Below the pieces are notes generated by a model that worked only from the letters and a program-made list of their open reading frames with translations, did no database searches and was not told the DNA's origin. The position numbers were made by a program, and so were the translations under genes. A stretch of 64,000 nucleotides of DNA from the NCBI RefSeq assembly GCF_902859735.1, contig NZ_CADIJY010000001.1, positions 806,001 through 870,000 on the forward strand. The letters are read 5' to 3'. This document shows, one piece after another, positions 11,863 through 21,026 of the stretch. Each line of letters starts with the position of its first letter. The stretch's first letter is position 1. The stretch comes from Achromobacter aegrifaciens (GTDB lineage Bacteria; Pseudomonadota; Gammaproteobacteria; Burkholderiales; Burkholderiaceae_B).

Positions 11863-12714
11863 TCAGTCCGCGCGCCGCGGCGCCGGACGCAGGTAGTCGA
11901 TATCCCACTCGCTTTCGCCCGTCTGCACGAACCCGTGCCGGCGGTAGAAGCGGTTGGAATCGCTGTCGCGCAGCGCGCCCAGGCTTACCGCCAGCCCCAG
12001 GCGGTCGGCCTCCTGCAGGATCTTGCGCATGACCTGTCCGCCCAGCCCCGAATCCTGCGCGGCGGGGCGGATGTACAGATGATCCAGGCGCAAGCCGTCA
12101 CCCTCCGGGCGCAGCGCGTAAAACCCGATCCGCTGGCCATCTTGCTCGATGGACCAGGTGTGTTCCGGCCGGAATGTGCTGCGCAGCCGCGAGCGCGCGC
12201 GTTCAGGATCGAAGCGCCCCAGGCGCTCCAGGCTTTCGCGCATGGCTTCGATGCGCAGCGCCAGCAGGTCTTCGAAATCCGCTTCCGAGACCGGGGCGTA
12301 TTGCAGCTGCGGCGTGGACAGCTCATCGTAGCCCCGGCCCAGGAACTGCAGGATGCAGATGCCGTGACCGTAGGGATCGCTCAGGTGGGCGATGCGGCCC
12401 CAGTTGTGCGAGACGGCCGGGTCTTCCAGGCGCGCGCCAGCGGCCACCGCCTGTGCGACCGCGCGGTCCGCGTCCTCCACCACCACGTCCAGATGCACCG
12501 GCGTCCAGTGCCGCGCATAGTCGCGCGGCTGGCGCGTGGCGCCGGCGGCAGGCGTACCCGCCGCCTTCTCCAGCAGATAGATGGGCGCCTCGGCCCCTGC
12601 CATCTCGGCCACCGTCGGTCCTATCCGGCGTCGCAGCGTCAGGCCGAACGCGCGTTGATAGAAGTCGATGGCGTGTTCGAGATCGGGCACGTCGATGTTG
12701 ACCAGGATGTGCAT
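11863..12714 (-). CDS. VOC (glyoxalase-fold) and GNAT acetyltransferase fusion protein
   Basis: 283 residues. Residues about 1-130 form a vicinal-oxygen-chelate unit (start MHILVNIDVPDLEHAIDFYQ, then PVHLDVVVED and the end motif SDPYGHGICILQF) of the glyoxalase/dioxygenase superfamily. Residues about 138-283 form a GNAT N-acetyltransferase, with GFYALRPEGDGLRLDHLYIRP and an acetyl-CoA loop at about AAQDSGLGGQVM. The ATG at 12714 is preferred over an upstream frame because the VOC domain begins directly there. Substrates are unknown. The two domains are in one frame with no linker gap, so this is a true fusion. It is convergent with dcd and divergent from the diguanylate cyclase. Confidence 0.8.
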   Translation of the reverse strand: MHILVNIDVPDLEHAIDFYQRAFGLTLRRRIGPTVAEMAGAEAPIYLLEKAAGTPAAGATRQPRDYARHWTPVHLDVVVEDADRAVAQAVAAGARLEDPAVSHNWGRIAHLSDPYGHGICILQFLGRGYDELSTPQLQYAPVSEADFEDLLALRIEAMRESLERLGRFDPERARSRLRSTFRPEHTWSIEQDGQRIGFYALRPEGDGLRLDHLYIRPAAQDSGLGGQVMRKILQEADRLGLAVSLGALRDSDSNRFYRRHGFVQTGESEWDIDYLRPAPRRAD

Positions 12715-12878
12715 TGGGGGGCCGTCTGCTGAGTGAAGAAAAAAACATATCATGGCCGCGGCGCGCGGTGTTACTTGCAAATCCGCTAAAGAACATCGCG
12801 GCCGCGTCCGTAAATGACAGTACATGTGTTTGCCGATTTGGCGACGTCATCTCCGCAAGCGTAAAAAAGCCCCGACCC

Positions 12879-14120
12879 GTGCGTTACCCCCATATCCCCT
12901 GGCTGCCTTTGTTGTTCTATCCTGCGCTGCCGGTGGCCGCTGCGGTGGGGCTGCTGCTGTGGCGCGAATGGCCGCCGGCCTTGACGCAGATCGTGCCGTT
13001 CGTGCCTTGGGTGATGGCGCTGATCGGCGTTGCCGTGTGCCTGATGTACCAGCGCGCACAGACCATGGTGCTGATGCTCAGCGTGCTGGCCGCCACGGCG
13101 GCCTGGCCGGCGCTGGCCACGGAAGCGCCCTGGGCCGTCGGACCGGCGCTGGCGTGGTGGTCCCTGGCCTACACCATCAACGCCCTGTGGTCCGAGCGCT
13201 CCAGCATGTTGCTGGACCTGGCCGCCCGCATCGGCATGATCGCCGCCGGCGCGGCGGCGATTGCGCTGGCCGGCAAGGACGGCGTGAACGATCTGCTTGG
13301 CATGCTCTCCGTGCAGGGCAGGTTGGCCCACCTGAGCGTGCCGATCGAAGGATTGATCGCCTTGCTGGCCACGGGCCTGACGCTGACCCTGCTGTTGCTG
13401 CGCTATGGGCGTCCGCAGCAGGCGGGGCAGTGGCTAGGATTCGTGTGCATGGCGTGGGCCTTGCCGCGCGGGGCGGAGCATCCCGTCGAACTGGCGCTGA
13501 TGTCTACCGCCGCGCTGACGGCCCTGTGCATCTCGCTGGCCCACGAAGGTTTCCACATGGCGTTTCGCGACGAGCTGACCGGTCTGCCGGGCCGGCGCGC
13601 GCTGAACGAGCGTCTGCAGCGCATGGGGCGCGTCTATACGCTGGCGATGGCCGACGTCGACAACTTCAAGGCTTTCAACGACACCCACGGGCATGACGTA
13701 GGCGACCAGGTCCTGCGCATGGTGGCGGCGCAGTTGCGGCGCGTGCCGGGCGGCGGCCGGGCCTACCGCTACGGCGGCGAGGAATTCACGCTGGTGTTCC
13801 CGGGCAAGACCGCGGCGGAAAGCATGCCGCACCTGGAAAGCGTCAGGCGCTCCATCGAGGCCTACCAGATGCGCCTGCGCGACAAGCCGGTGCGCCCCAA
13901 GGCCGACCAGATCGGCCTGCGCCGTCGCGGCGGGCGCGACGCGCGCAATGCGCGGCCGCTGCGGGTGACGGTCAGCATAGGCGTAGCCGAACGCAGCGAC
14001 GCCCTGCGCGCGCCCGACGCGGTGATCAAGGCGGCGGATCAGGCGCTCTACAAAGCCAAGGACGAAGGCCGCAATCTGGTGCGGGCGTTCAGCACGCGGC
14101 GCCGGACTGGCGCGGCCTGA
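12879..14120 (+). CDS. Membrane-bound diguanylate cyclase (GGDEF)
   Basis: Makes cyclic di-GMP from GTP. With the GTG at 12879 the protein is 413 residues: about seven predicted membrane spans in the first 220 residues, then a GGDEF domain. That domain has DELTGLPGRRALNERL, the metal-binding DVDNFKAFNDTHGHDVGDQV, and the active-site motif RYGGEEF at about 299-303. No RxxD inhibitory site lies at the expected distance upstream of GGEEF, so product inhibition may be absent. A basic insertion (RRRGGRDARNAR) sits between the GGEEF strand and the final TVSIGVAE strand. The frame is open further upstream from a TTG at 12714, so the start is uncertain. Confidence 0.85.
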   Translation: MRYPHIPWLPLLFYPALPVAAAVGLLLWREWPPALTQIVPFVPWVMALIGVAVCLMYQRAQTMVLMLSVLAATAAWPALATEAPWAVGPALAWWSLAYTINALWSERSSMLLDLAARIGMIAAGAAAIALAGKDGVNDLLGMLSVQGRLAHLSVPIEGLIALLATGLTLTLLLLRYGRPQQAGQWLGFVCMAWALPRGAEHPVELALMSTAALTALCISLAHEGFHMAFRDELTGLPGRRALNERLQRMGRVYTLAMADVDNFKAFNDTHGHDVGDQVLRMVAAQLRRVPGGGRAYRYGGEEFTLVFPGKTAAESMPHLESVRRSIEAYQMRLRDKPVRPKADQIGLRRRGGRDARNARPLRVTVSIGVAERSDALRAPDAVIKAADQALYKAKDEGRNLVRAFSTRRRTGAA

Positions 14121-14130
14121 TGCCGCGCCG

Positions 14131-14649
14131 CTACTTGCCGGCCAGCGGCAGCGCCATCAGCGCTTCGTCGTAGAGTTCGCCGTTGACGCATAGCGCTTCG
14201 CGCTCGCGCCCGTATTCGGCAAAGCCCAGGCTTAGATACAGCGCGGTGGCGGCCTGATTGTTGGCGGTCACGCTCAGCTGCACCTGGCGGATGCCGCGCA
14301 TGCCCGAGGCATGGGCGATCGCCGCCTGCATCAGTTGCCGGGCCAGGCCCTGACCGCGCTGCGCCGGCGCCACGTACATGCTCCAGATGTGCGCTTTGTG
14401 GCGCATCTTCAGTTTGCGCTGTCGGCCCACGCCGACCATGCCGGCCAGGACCCCACCGCAGAACGCGCCAAACATTGCGCTGTCGTCCGAAGGCTGGATC
14501 CAGCCGCGGATATCCTCCAATGTCAGCGTGTGTTCCTCTTCGTAACTCGATCCGAACGATTCAGGGGTTTCCACCAGGGCGTCCAGGCGCAATTGGCGCA
14601 GCGGCGCCGCGTCGGCGGGAACAAGGCGTCGGACGGTGATCGGGGACAT
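14131..14649 (-). CDS. GNAT family N-acetyltransferase
   Basis: 172-residue acetyl-CoA-dependent acetyltransferase; the substrate is unknown. The ATG at 14649 gives MSPITVRRLVPADAAPLRQLRLDAL, a standard GNAT N terminus. Motif A is MYVAPAQRGQGLARQLM (about residues 95-112), with the RGQGLA loop binding the CoA pyrophosphate, and motif B is SVTANNQAATALYLSLGFAEYG. It is convergent with the diguanylate cyclase gene with only ten bases between stops, and divergent from the following unknown gene. Confidence 0.88.
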   Translation of the reverse strand: MSPITVRRLVPADAAPLRQLRLDALVETPESFGSSYEEEHTLTLEDIRGWIQPSDDSAMFGAFCGGVLAGMVGVGRQRKLKMRHKAHIWSMYVAPAQRGQGLARQLMQAAIAHASGMRGIRQVQLSVTANNQAATALYLSLGFAEYGREREALCVNGELYDEALMALPLAGK

Positions 14650-14759
14650 GGTCGGCAAGTGTTGGGAATAGGGAACGTTCGGCGGTGGATTCACCAGTAT
14701 AGGGGGACGCGCTGCCTATAATGGTCCTAACGCCGCTTGCGGTTTTCACAAAGGAGCCA

Positions 14760-15215
14760 ATGATGTTCGGTTTCCTCAAGACAAACCAGGACGCCAAGCG
14801 CGACGAAGTCCAGGAAGAGTTCGTGGCGCGCGTGGCGGGTGCTGCGCAGGACTTCGTCCAGGCAGCCGGCTCGGCTGGCGCCGTGCTGGATTACACGCCA
14901 TCCAGCGTCCATGCGCTGGACGAAGCGCTGGAGGCCGCCCATCTCGGGACCTTGCCTCTCACTCCCATGCAGACCGTCGGCGCCGCCGCCTATCTCTACG
15001 AGGTGGGACGCCGCGCGTATGGCGGCCTCTACGAAGTGTGCGATGACGAGGACCCAGTGGTGCTGGTCTGCGGCGAGCCCGATTCCGAGGTCTGCTTCGG
15101 CGCCATCGCCAAGGTCGAAAGGCGCATCCGTTACGGCTCCGCCGAGGCCATCCCACCTTATTTCGAACAGTTCCTGATGGCCTTGCAGGCGGGCGAGGCC
15201 CGCACCATCCGCTAG
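14760..15215 (+). CDS. Conserved-looking cytoplasmic protein, unknown function
   Basis: 151 residues; I do not recognise a family. The start is set by an AAGGAG ribosome site at 14751-14756 in front of two adjacent ATGs (14760 and 14763). The N terminus is MMFGFLKTNQDAKRDEVQEEF, followed by a helical stretch and then a mixed alpha/beta region with acidic runs (YEVCDDEDPVVLVCGEPDSEV). There is no signal peptide or membrane segment. Codon use matches its neighbours. It sits alone between a divergent acetyltransferase gene and the decarboxylase leader. Confidence 0.65.
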   Translation: MMFGFLKTNQDAKRDEVQEEFVARVAGAAQDFVQAAGSAGAVLDYTPSSVHALDEALEAAHLGTLPLTPMQTVGAAAYLYEVGRRAYGGLYEVCDDEDPVVLVCGEPDSEVCFGAIAKVERRIRYGSAEAIPPYFEQFLMALQAGEARTIR

Positions 15216-15330
15216 CGTCCCGGCGCTTCGGGCGCCCGGTTTGCTTCCCCGTGCGGCCCGGCTCTCTGTGCTGAAAACGTCCGCTTTTGGCGCGATGACA
15301 ACGGCCGTCCGGGCCATTCCGGGATTTCCC

Positions 15331-15420
15331 TTAGGACTGTAAGAAAAACAGCCCTACAATTCGGCCATTCCCGCCGCCCTGGCGGGTGCTCGCGCCGTCT
15401 GTCATCAGGCGGATTTTTAC
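15331..15420 (+). promoter_or_regulatory. Promoter and hairpin leader upstream of the decarboxylase
   Basis: A TACAAT -10-like hexamer at 15355-15360 with a poor -35 (TTAGGA, 15331-15336, 18-base spacer) suggests transcription starting near 15367. The following leader has a CCGCC/GGCGG hairpin near 15372-15385. A second stem, CCGTCTG/CAGGCGG (15395-15401 and 15406-15412, TCAT loop), is followed at once by ATTTTT. That second structure looks like a weak intrinsic terminator ahead of the gene, so attenuation is possible. The AGGAG ribosome site is at 15469-15473. Confidence 0.4.
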
Positions 15421-15480
15421 TAGAAGTACACTCGCGCCGCGTTACGCGTCCGAACCCGCCTTGCCCCCAGGAGCGCCTGC

Positions 15481-17742
15481 ATGAAATTCCGCTTCCCCAT
15501 TTTCATCATCGACGAAGACTACCGTTCCGAGAACGCGTCCGGTCTGGGTATCCGCGCCTTGTCCGCGGCGATCGAGGCCGAGGGCGTCGAGGTGATCGGG
15601 GTGACCAGTTACGGCGACCTGAGCTCGTTCGCCCAGCAGCAGAGCCGGGCCAGCGCCTTCATCCTGTCGATCGACGACGAAGAGTTCGACGTGGATTCGC
15701 CCGAGGACGTGGCCAGCGCCATCAAGAACCTGCGCGCCTTCATCGGCGAGCTGCGTTTCCGCAATGCCGACATCCCCATCTACCTGTACGGCGAGACGCG
15801 GACGTCCGAGCACATCCCCAACGACATCCTGCGCGAGCTGCACGGCTTCATCCACATGTTCGAGGACACCCCCGAATTCGTGGCGCGCCACATCATCCGC
15901 GAAGCCCGCAGCTACGTCGACAGCCTGCCGCCGCCGTTCTTCCGTGAACTGGTCAAGTACGCGCAGGACGGCTCGTACTCCTGGCACTGCCCCGGCCACT
16001 CCGGCGGCGTGGCGTTCCTGAAGAGCCCGGTGGGCCAGATGTTCCACCAGTTCTTCGGCGAGAACATGCTGCGCGCAGACGTCTGCAACGCCGTGGACGA
16101 ACTGGGCCAGCTGCTGGACCACACCGGTCCCGTGGCCGAATCCGAACTGAACGCCGCGCGCATCTTCCACGCCGACCACTGTTTCTTCGTGACCAACGGC
16201 ACCTCCACCTCCAACAAGGTGGTGTGGCATGCCAACGTGGCCGCGGGCGACGTGGTGGTGGTGGACCGCAACTGCCACAAGTCGATCCTGCACGCCATCA
16301 CGATGACGGGCGCGATTCCGGTGTTCCTGCGCCCCACGCGCAACCACCTGGGCATCATCGGTCCGATTCCGCTGGAAGAATTCCACCCGGACAACATCCG
16401 CAAGAAGATCGAGGCCAACCCCTTCGCGCGCGAAGCGGTGAACAAGAACCCGCGCATCCTGACGCTGACGCAGAGCACCTACGACGGCGTCATCTACAAC
16501 GTCGAAATGATCAAGAAGCAGCTGGGCAGCTACGTCGACACGCTGCACTTCGACGAAGCCTGGCTGCCGCATGCGTCGTTCCACGAGTACTACCAGGACA
16601 TGCACGCGATCGGCCAGGACCGTCCGCGCAGCCAGGATGCGATGGTGTTCGCCACCCACTCCACGCACAAGCTGCTGGCCGGCATTTCGCAGGCCTCGCA
16701 GATCATCGTGCAGGAGTCCGAGACCCGCAAGCTGGACCGCAACGTCTTCAACGAAGCCTACCTGATGCACACGTCCACCTCGCCCCAGTACGCGATCATC
16801 GCGTCCTGCGACGTGGCCGCCGCCATGATGGAGCCGCCGGGAGGCACCGCGCTGGTCGAGGAAAGCATCCGCGAAGCCCTGGACTTCCGTCGCGCCATGC
16901 GCAAGGTGGAATCCGAATTCGGCAAGAACGACTGGTGGTTCAAGGTCTGGGGGCCGAACCGCCTGGTTTCGGAAGGCATCGGCAACCGCGACGAATGGAT
17001 CCTGGAGTCCAACGACCACTGGCATGGCTTCGGCGAAATGGCCGAAGGCTTCAACATGCTGGACCCGATCAAGGCCACCATCATCACCCCGGGCCTGGAC
17101 ATGTCGGGCAGCTTCGGCGAAACCGGCATTCCCGCCGCGCTGGTCTCCAAGTACCTGACCGAGCACGGCGTGGTGGTCGAGAAGACCGGCCTGTATTCGT
17201 TCTTCATCCTGTTCACCATCGGCATCACCAAGGGCCGCTGGAACACGCTGCTGACCGCCTTGCAGCAATTCAAGGACGACTACGACCGCAACCAGCCGCT
17301 GTGGCGCATCCTGCCGGAATTCTGCCGCGACCATCGCCGCTACGAGCGCATGGGCCTGCGCGACTTGTGCCAGGAGATCCACGAAGCCTATCGCGCGCGT
17401 GACGTGGCCCGCCTGACTACCGAGATGTACCTGAGCGACATGGTGCCGGCCCTCAAGCCGTCGGATGCCTTCGCCCGCATGGCGCACCGCGAGGTCGAGC
17501 GCGTCGACATCGACAAGCTCGAAGGCCGCGTCACTGGCGTGCTGCTGACCCCGTATCCTCCGGGCATCCCGCTCTTGATCCCGGGCGAACGCTTCAACCG
17601 CACCATCGTCCAGTACCTGCAGTTCGCGCGCGAGTTCAACCAGCGCTTCCCGGGCTTCGAAACCTACATCCACGGCCTGGCCGACGAAGTGGGTCCGGAT
17701 GGCGAAAAGCGCTACTACGTCGACTGCCTGATCGAAGACTGA
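15481..17742 (+). CDS. Inducible-type lysine/ornithine/arginine decarboxylase (PLP, fold type I)
   Basis: Decarboxylates a basic amino acid to a diamine (cadaverine, putrescine or agmatine), consuming a proton. The 753-residue protein has an N-terminal wing/response-regulator-like domain (1-130), a PLP-binding core with SWHCPGHSGGVAF and ATHSTHKLLAG (Schiff-base lysine at residue 397), and the family C-terminal domain with TPYPPGIPLLIPGERF. Length and several blocks recall Pseudomonas LdcA (751) and E. coli AdiA (756). Sequence alone does not settle the substrate, so no symbol is given. The stop overlaps the next start by one base (TGATG), implying translational coupling with the FAD oxidoreductase. 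Confidence 0.9.
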   Translation: MKFRFPIFIIDEDYRSENASGLGIRALSAAIEAEGVEVIGVTSYGDLSSFAQQQSRASAFILSIDDEEFDVDSPEDVASAIKNLRAFIGELRFRNADIPIYLYGETRTSEHIPNDILRELHGFIHMFEDTPEFVARHIIREARSYVDSLPPPFFRELVKYAQDGSYSWHCPGHSGGVAFLKSPVGQMFHQFFGENMLRADVCNAVDELGQLLDHTGPVAESELNAARIFHADHCFFVTNGTSTSNKVVWHANVAAGDVVVVDRNCHKSILHAITMTGAIPVFLRPTRNHLGIIGPIPLEEFHPDNIRKKIEANPFAREAVNKNPRILTLTQSTYDGVIYNVEMIKKQLGSYVDTLHFDEAWLPHASFHEYYQDMHAIGQDRPRSQDAMVFATHSTHKLLAGISQASQIIVQESETRKLDRNVFNEAYLMHTSTSPQYAIIASCDVAAAMMEPPGGTALVEESIREALDFRRAMRKVESEFGKNDWWFKVWGPNRLVSEGIGNRDEWILESNDHWHGFGEMAEGFNMLDPIKATIITPGLDMSGSFGETGIPAALVSKYLTEHGVVVEKTGLYSFFILFTIGITKGRWNTLLTALQQFKDDYDRNQPLWRILPEFCRDHRRYERMGLRDLCQEIHEAYRARDVARLTTEMYLSDMVPALKPSDAFARMAHREVERVDIDKLEGRVTGVLLTPYPPGIPLLIPGERFNRTIVQYLQFAREFNQRFPGFETYIHGLADEVGPDGEKRYYVDCLIED

Positions 17743-18944
17743 TGTTCGATGTAGCAGTACTCGGCGCCGGCGCCGCGGGCATGATGTGTGCCGCGGTCGC
17801 CGGCCAGCGCGGCTTGCGCGTGGTGCTGGTCGACCACGCCGAGCGCCTGGCGGAGAAGATCCGCATTTCCGGCGGCGGCCGCTGCAACTTCACCAATATT
17901 GGCGCCGGCCCCGCCAACTTCCTCTCCGACAATCCGCATTTCTGCCGTTCGGCCTTGGCCGGTTACACGCCGCAGGATTTCCTGGCGCTGATGAAGCGCC
18001 ACCACATCGCCTGGCATGAGAAGCATCGCGGCCAGCTGTTCTGCGACGATTCCAGCGAATCCATCATCGAAATGCTGCGCGCGGAGTGCGACGCGGGCAG
18101 GGTGCAGTGGCGCATGGGATGCTCGGTGGCCGAGATCGGCCATGGCGAGCAGGGTTACGAGCTGCACACCAGCCAGGGCACGATCCGCGCCGCGAAACTG
18201 GTGATCGCGACCGGCGGCATGGCCATTCCCCAACTGGGCGCCACCGATTTCGGCCTGAAGATCGCGCGGCAGTTCGGCCTGAAGGTCGTGGAACCGCGTC
18301 CCGCCCTGGTGCCGCTGACCTTCGATGCCGAGCAGTGGCGGTCCCTTTCCGAATTGTCCGGCGTGGCGCTGGAGGTCAATCTGCACACGGGGCAGGGCAA
18401 GGCGCGCGGCGAGTTCCTCGAGGACCTGCTCTTTACCCATCGCGGCCTGTCCGGACCTGCCATTCTGCAGATCTCCAGCTACTGGAAACCTGGCGAGCCC
18501 ATCGTGATCGATCTGGCGCCTGGCCGCGATCTGGCGGAAGAACTGCTGGCGTCGAAGTCGGGCAACCGGCAGCAGCTGCATACCGTCCTGGCGGGCCTCT
18601 GGCCCAAGCGCCTGGCCGACCGCTGGCTGCACCTGGCGGAGCAGGGCGGCAAGCCGGGCCTGGCGGCGCTGCGCCTGGCCGACGCGCCGGACAAGACCTT
18701 GCGCACGCTGGCCCAGGGCATCCATCAATGGAGCCTGGTGCCCAGCGGCACGGCCGGCTACAAGAAGGCCGAAGTCATGCGCGGCGGCGTGGACTCGCGC
18801 GGGCTGGACCAGAAGTCCATGCAGGCCAAGACCGTCGCCGGCCTCTATTTCATCGGCGAAGCCGTGGACGTCACGGGTTGGCTGGGCGGCTACAACTTCC
18901 AGTGGGCCTGGGCTTCGGGCGTGGCCTGCGGCAAGGCGCTGTAG
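17742..18944 (+). CDS. BaiN/HI0933-type NAD(P)/FAD-dependent oxidoreductase
   Basis: 400-residue flavoprotein of the HI0933/YhiN family (TIGR03862-like). The FAD-binding dinucleotide motif GAGAAGMMCAAVAGQRG is at the N terminus. The family mark KIRISGGGRCNFTNIG is at about residues 40-55, and the C-terminal FAD motif (GLYFIGEAVDVTGWLGGYNFQWAWASG) is complete. Function in this family is poorly defined; some members are annotated as aminoacetone oxidase or bile acid reductase homologues. The start ATG shares its A with the decarboxylase stop. Whether it acts on the decarboxylase product is speculation. Confidence 0.87.
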   Translation: MFDVAVLGAGAAGMMCAAVAGQRGLRVVLVDHAERLAEKIRISGGGRCNFTNIGAGPANFLSDNPHFCRSALAGYTPQDFLALMKRHHIAWHEKHRGQLFCDDSSESIIEMLRAECDAGRVQWRMGCSVAEIGHGEQGYELHTSQGTIRAAKLVIATGGMAIPQLGATDFGLKIARQFGLKVVEPRPALVPLTFDAEQWRSLSELSGVALEVNLHTGQGKARGEFLEDLLFTHRGLSGPAILQISSYWKPGEPIVIDLAPGRDLAEELLASKSGNRQQLHTVLAGLWPKRLADRWLHLAEQGGKPGLAALRLADAPDKTLRTLAQGIHQWSLVPSGTAGYKKAEVMRGGVDSRGLDQKSMQAKTVAGLYFIGEAVDVTGWLGGYNFQWAWASGVACGKAL

Positions 18945-19006
18945 CGTCCTCTGGCGGGACAGGGCGCCGATAGGCCGACGCTATGGCAGGTATTGGAAGC
19001 CTGCCA

Positions 19007-19035
19007 TTGTTATATCAAATAAAAATACTTATCAT
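19007..19035 (+). promoter_or_regulatory. Superoxide dismutase promoter with overlapping Fur box
   Basis: TTGTTA (19007-19012), a 17-base spacer and TATCAT (19030-19035) form a good sigma70 promoter in an AT-rich island. The 7-1-7 site TAAAAAT-A-CTTATCA at 19020-19034 matches the Fur inverted-repeat consensus TGATAAT-N-ATTATCA at 11 of 14 positions and covers the spacer and -10. Fur with Fe(II) would therefore block transcription, turning the Mn enzyme on under iron limitation. Confidence 0.7.
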
Positions 19036-19093
19036 TTATGTTTTCGATATTGATCCAAACCCTGAATCGGGGGCGGATCCAACGGAGACATGC

Positions 19094-19708
<615 letters not shown>

Positions 19709-19738
19709 GCGCATCTCTCGCAAGGAGGGCAGCGGCAC

Positions 19739-20632
19739 ATGAATACCTTCAGCCGTCATCGCGTGCGGCCGGCGGCCACCAGCATCAGCGTGTGGACCCT
19801 GGCCGTATTGGTGGCATGCCTGGGCCTGCACCAGTTGTGGGCCTATCTGGACGTGCGCGCGCCGCACGTGGCCGATGCCCTCCTGGGCGGGCTGGTGGCC
19901 GCGGGCGCTACTGCCCTGGGTACTTTGCCCATCCTGTTTGCCCGGACCATCCCCCAGAAAATGCAGGACAGCATGTTCGGCTTCGGCGCCGGCGTGATGC
20001 TGGCCGCCAGCGCCTTCTCGCTGGTGGCGCCGGGCATCGCCGCGGGCCGCGACCTGGGCTATGGCCCCTGGGGCGCCGGCTTGACGGTGGGCGCGGCCGT
20101 ACTGCTGGGGGCGGCGGTGCTGCTGCTCATGGACCGTACCCTGCCGCACGAACATTTCATCAAGGGCCGGGAAGGCATCGAGGCGCACCGCCTGCGCCGC
20201 ACTTGGCTGTTCGTCTTCGCCATCACCCTGCATAACCTGCCGGAAGGCCTGGCCATAGGCGTGGGCTACGCGGGCAACGACGCCATGCGCGGCACCGCGC
20301 TGGCCACCGGCATTGCGATCCAGGACATTCCCGAAGGGCTGGTGGTGGCGGTGGCGCTGCTGGCGGCGGGCTATCAGCGCGCCTTCGCGGTGGCGCTGGG
20401 CATGCTGTCCGGCCTGGTCGAGCCGCTGGGCGCGGTGCTCGGCGCCGCAGTGGTCGGCTGGTCCGAGCCGCTTCTGCCCTGGGGCCTGGGTTTTGCCGCA
20501 GGCGCCATGCTGTTCGTGATCAGCCACGAGATCATCCCCGAATCGCACCGCAAGGGGCATGAGGTCTACGCGACCTGCGGCCTGATGCTGGGTTTCGTGC
20601 TTATGATGCTGCTGGACACGGCGCTGGGCTGA
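19739..20632 (+). CDS. ZIP family divalent metal transporter
   Basis: 297-residue inner-membrane protein with eight or nine predicted spans. The paired ZIP metal-site motifs are present: HNLPEGLAIG starting at His165 and DIPEGL starting at Asp196. HEIIPES near the C terminus belongs to the same site. A cytoplasmic loop (LPHEHFIKGREGIEAHRLRR) lies between spans. A strong AAGGAGGG ribosome site lies about ten bases before the ATG. The 30-base gap after sodA suggests co-transcription from the Fur-controlled promoter, in which case Mn or Fe uptake is as likely as Zn. Selectivity cannot be read from sequence. Confidence 0.88.
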   Translation: MNTFSRHRVRPAATSISVWTLAVLVACLGLHQLWAYLDVRAPHVADALLGGLVAAGATALGTLPILFARTIPQKMQDSMFGFGAGVMLAASAFSLVAPGIAAGRDLGYGPWGAGLTVGAAVLLGAAVLLLMDRTLPHEHFIKGREGIEAHRLRRTWLFVFAITLHNLPEGLAIGVGYAGNDAMRGTALATGIAIQDIPEGLVVAVALLAAGYQRAFAVALGMLSGLVEPLGAVLGAAVVGWSEPLLPWGLGFAAGAMLFVISHEIIPESHRKGHEVYATCGLMLGFVLMMLLDTALG

Positions 20633-20691
20633 GCCGCCGCGGGCATTCCCTGGCCGCGGCTTTCGTTGTATGCTTGCGCCGCTGTCACGCA

Positions 20692-20936
20692 TGTTGCGGG
20701 AGAGAGCGGCCTGTACGTCCGGCCGCCGCCGAAGGCGCAATTCGCCCGGAATCGCTCAGGTAACCCATACCGCCCATGCTTGCCCTGTCCCGGTTTTCTC
20801 ACCGTGCGGACGCGGCAAAACAGTACTCTGGAGAGACCTGGCGCCGGCCCTGAACTAGGGACATAGCGAGCAGCCCAGGCGCCGAAGGTGCAAACCCGCC
20901 ATGCGGGGCAACTCTCAGGCAAAAGGACAGAGGGGC
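20692..20936 (+). ncRNA. Tandem glycine riboswitch (gcvT leader)
   Basis: Two glycine aptamers in series ahead of gcvT. Aptamer 1 (about 20692-20775) shows GCGGGAGAGAGCGG, CCGAAGGCGCAA and AATCGCTCAGGTAACC. Aptamer 2 (about 20826-20932) shows CTCTGGAGAGACC, CGCCGAAGGTGCAAACCC and AACTCTCAGGCAAAAGGACAGAG. Its closing P1 stem is CTCTG/CAGAG (20826-20830 with 20928-20932). These are the hallmark conserved blocks of the class. Glycine binding should turn on the downstream glycine-cleavage genes. About 90 bases of expression platform separate aptamer 2 from the gcvT start; I did not identify a clear terminator or sequestor in it. Confidence 0.95.
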
Positions 20937-21026
20937 GGAAGATTCAGCCGTTGTACAAGCGCACCCCGCTTGGCACCACTGGCATTCCGTAACCCTGGCA
21001 ACACTGCCGCCCCGGAGTTTCCGCGC

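Noticed and set aside
12714-12878. Upstream extension of the diguanylate cyclase to a TTG at 12714
   Set aside because: Would make a polar 55-residue extension overlapping the divergent gene's start; the GTG at 12879 leads straight into the first membrane span. Left open as an alternative.
15442-17673. 743-codon open frame antisense to the decarboxylase gene
   Set aside because: Composition (His, Val, Gln, Ala rich) is that of a codon-bias shadow and no motif is seen.
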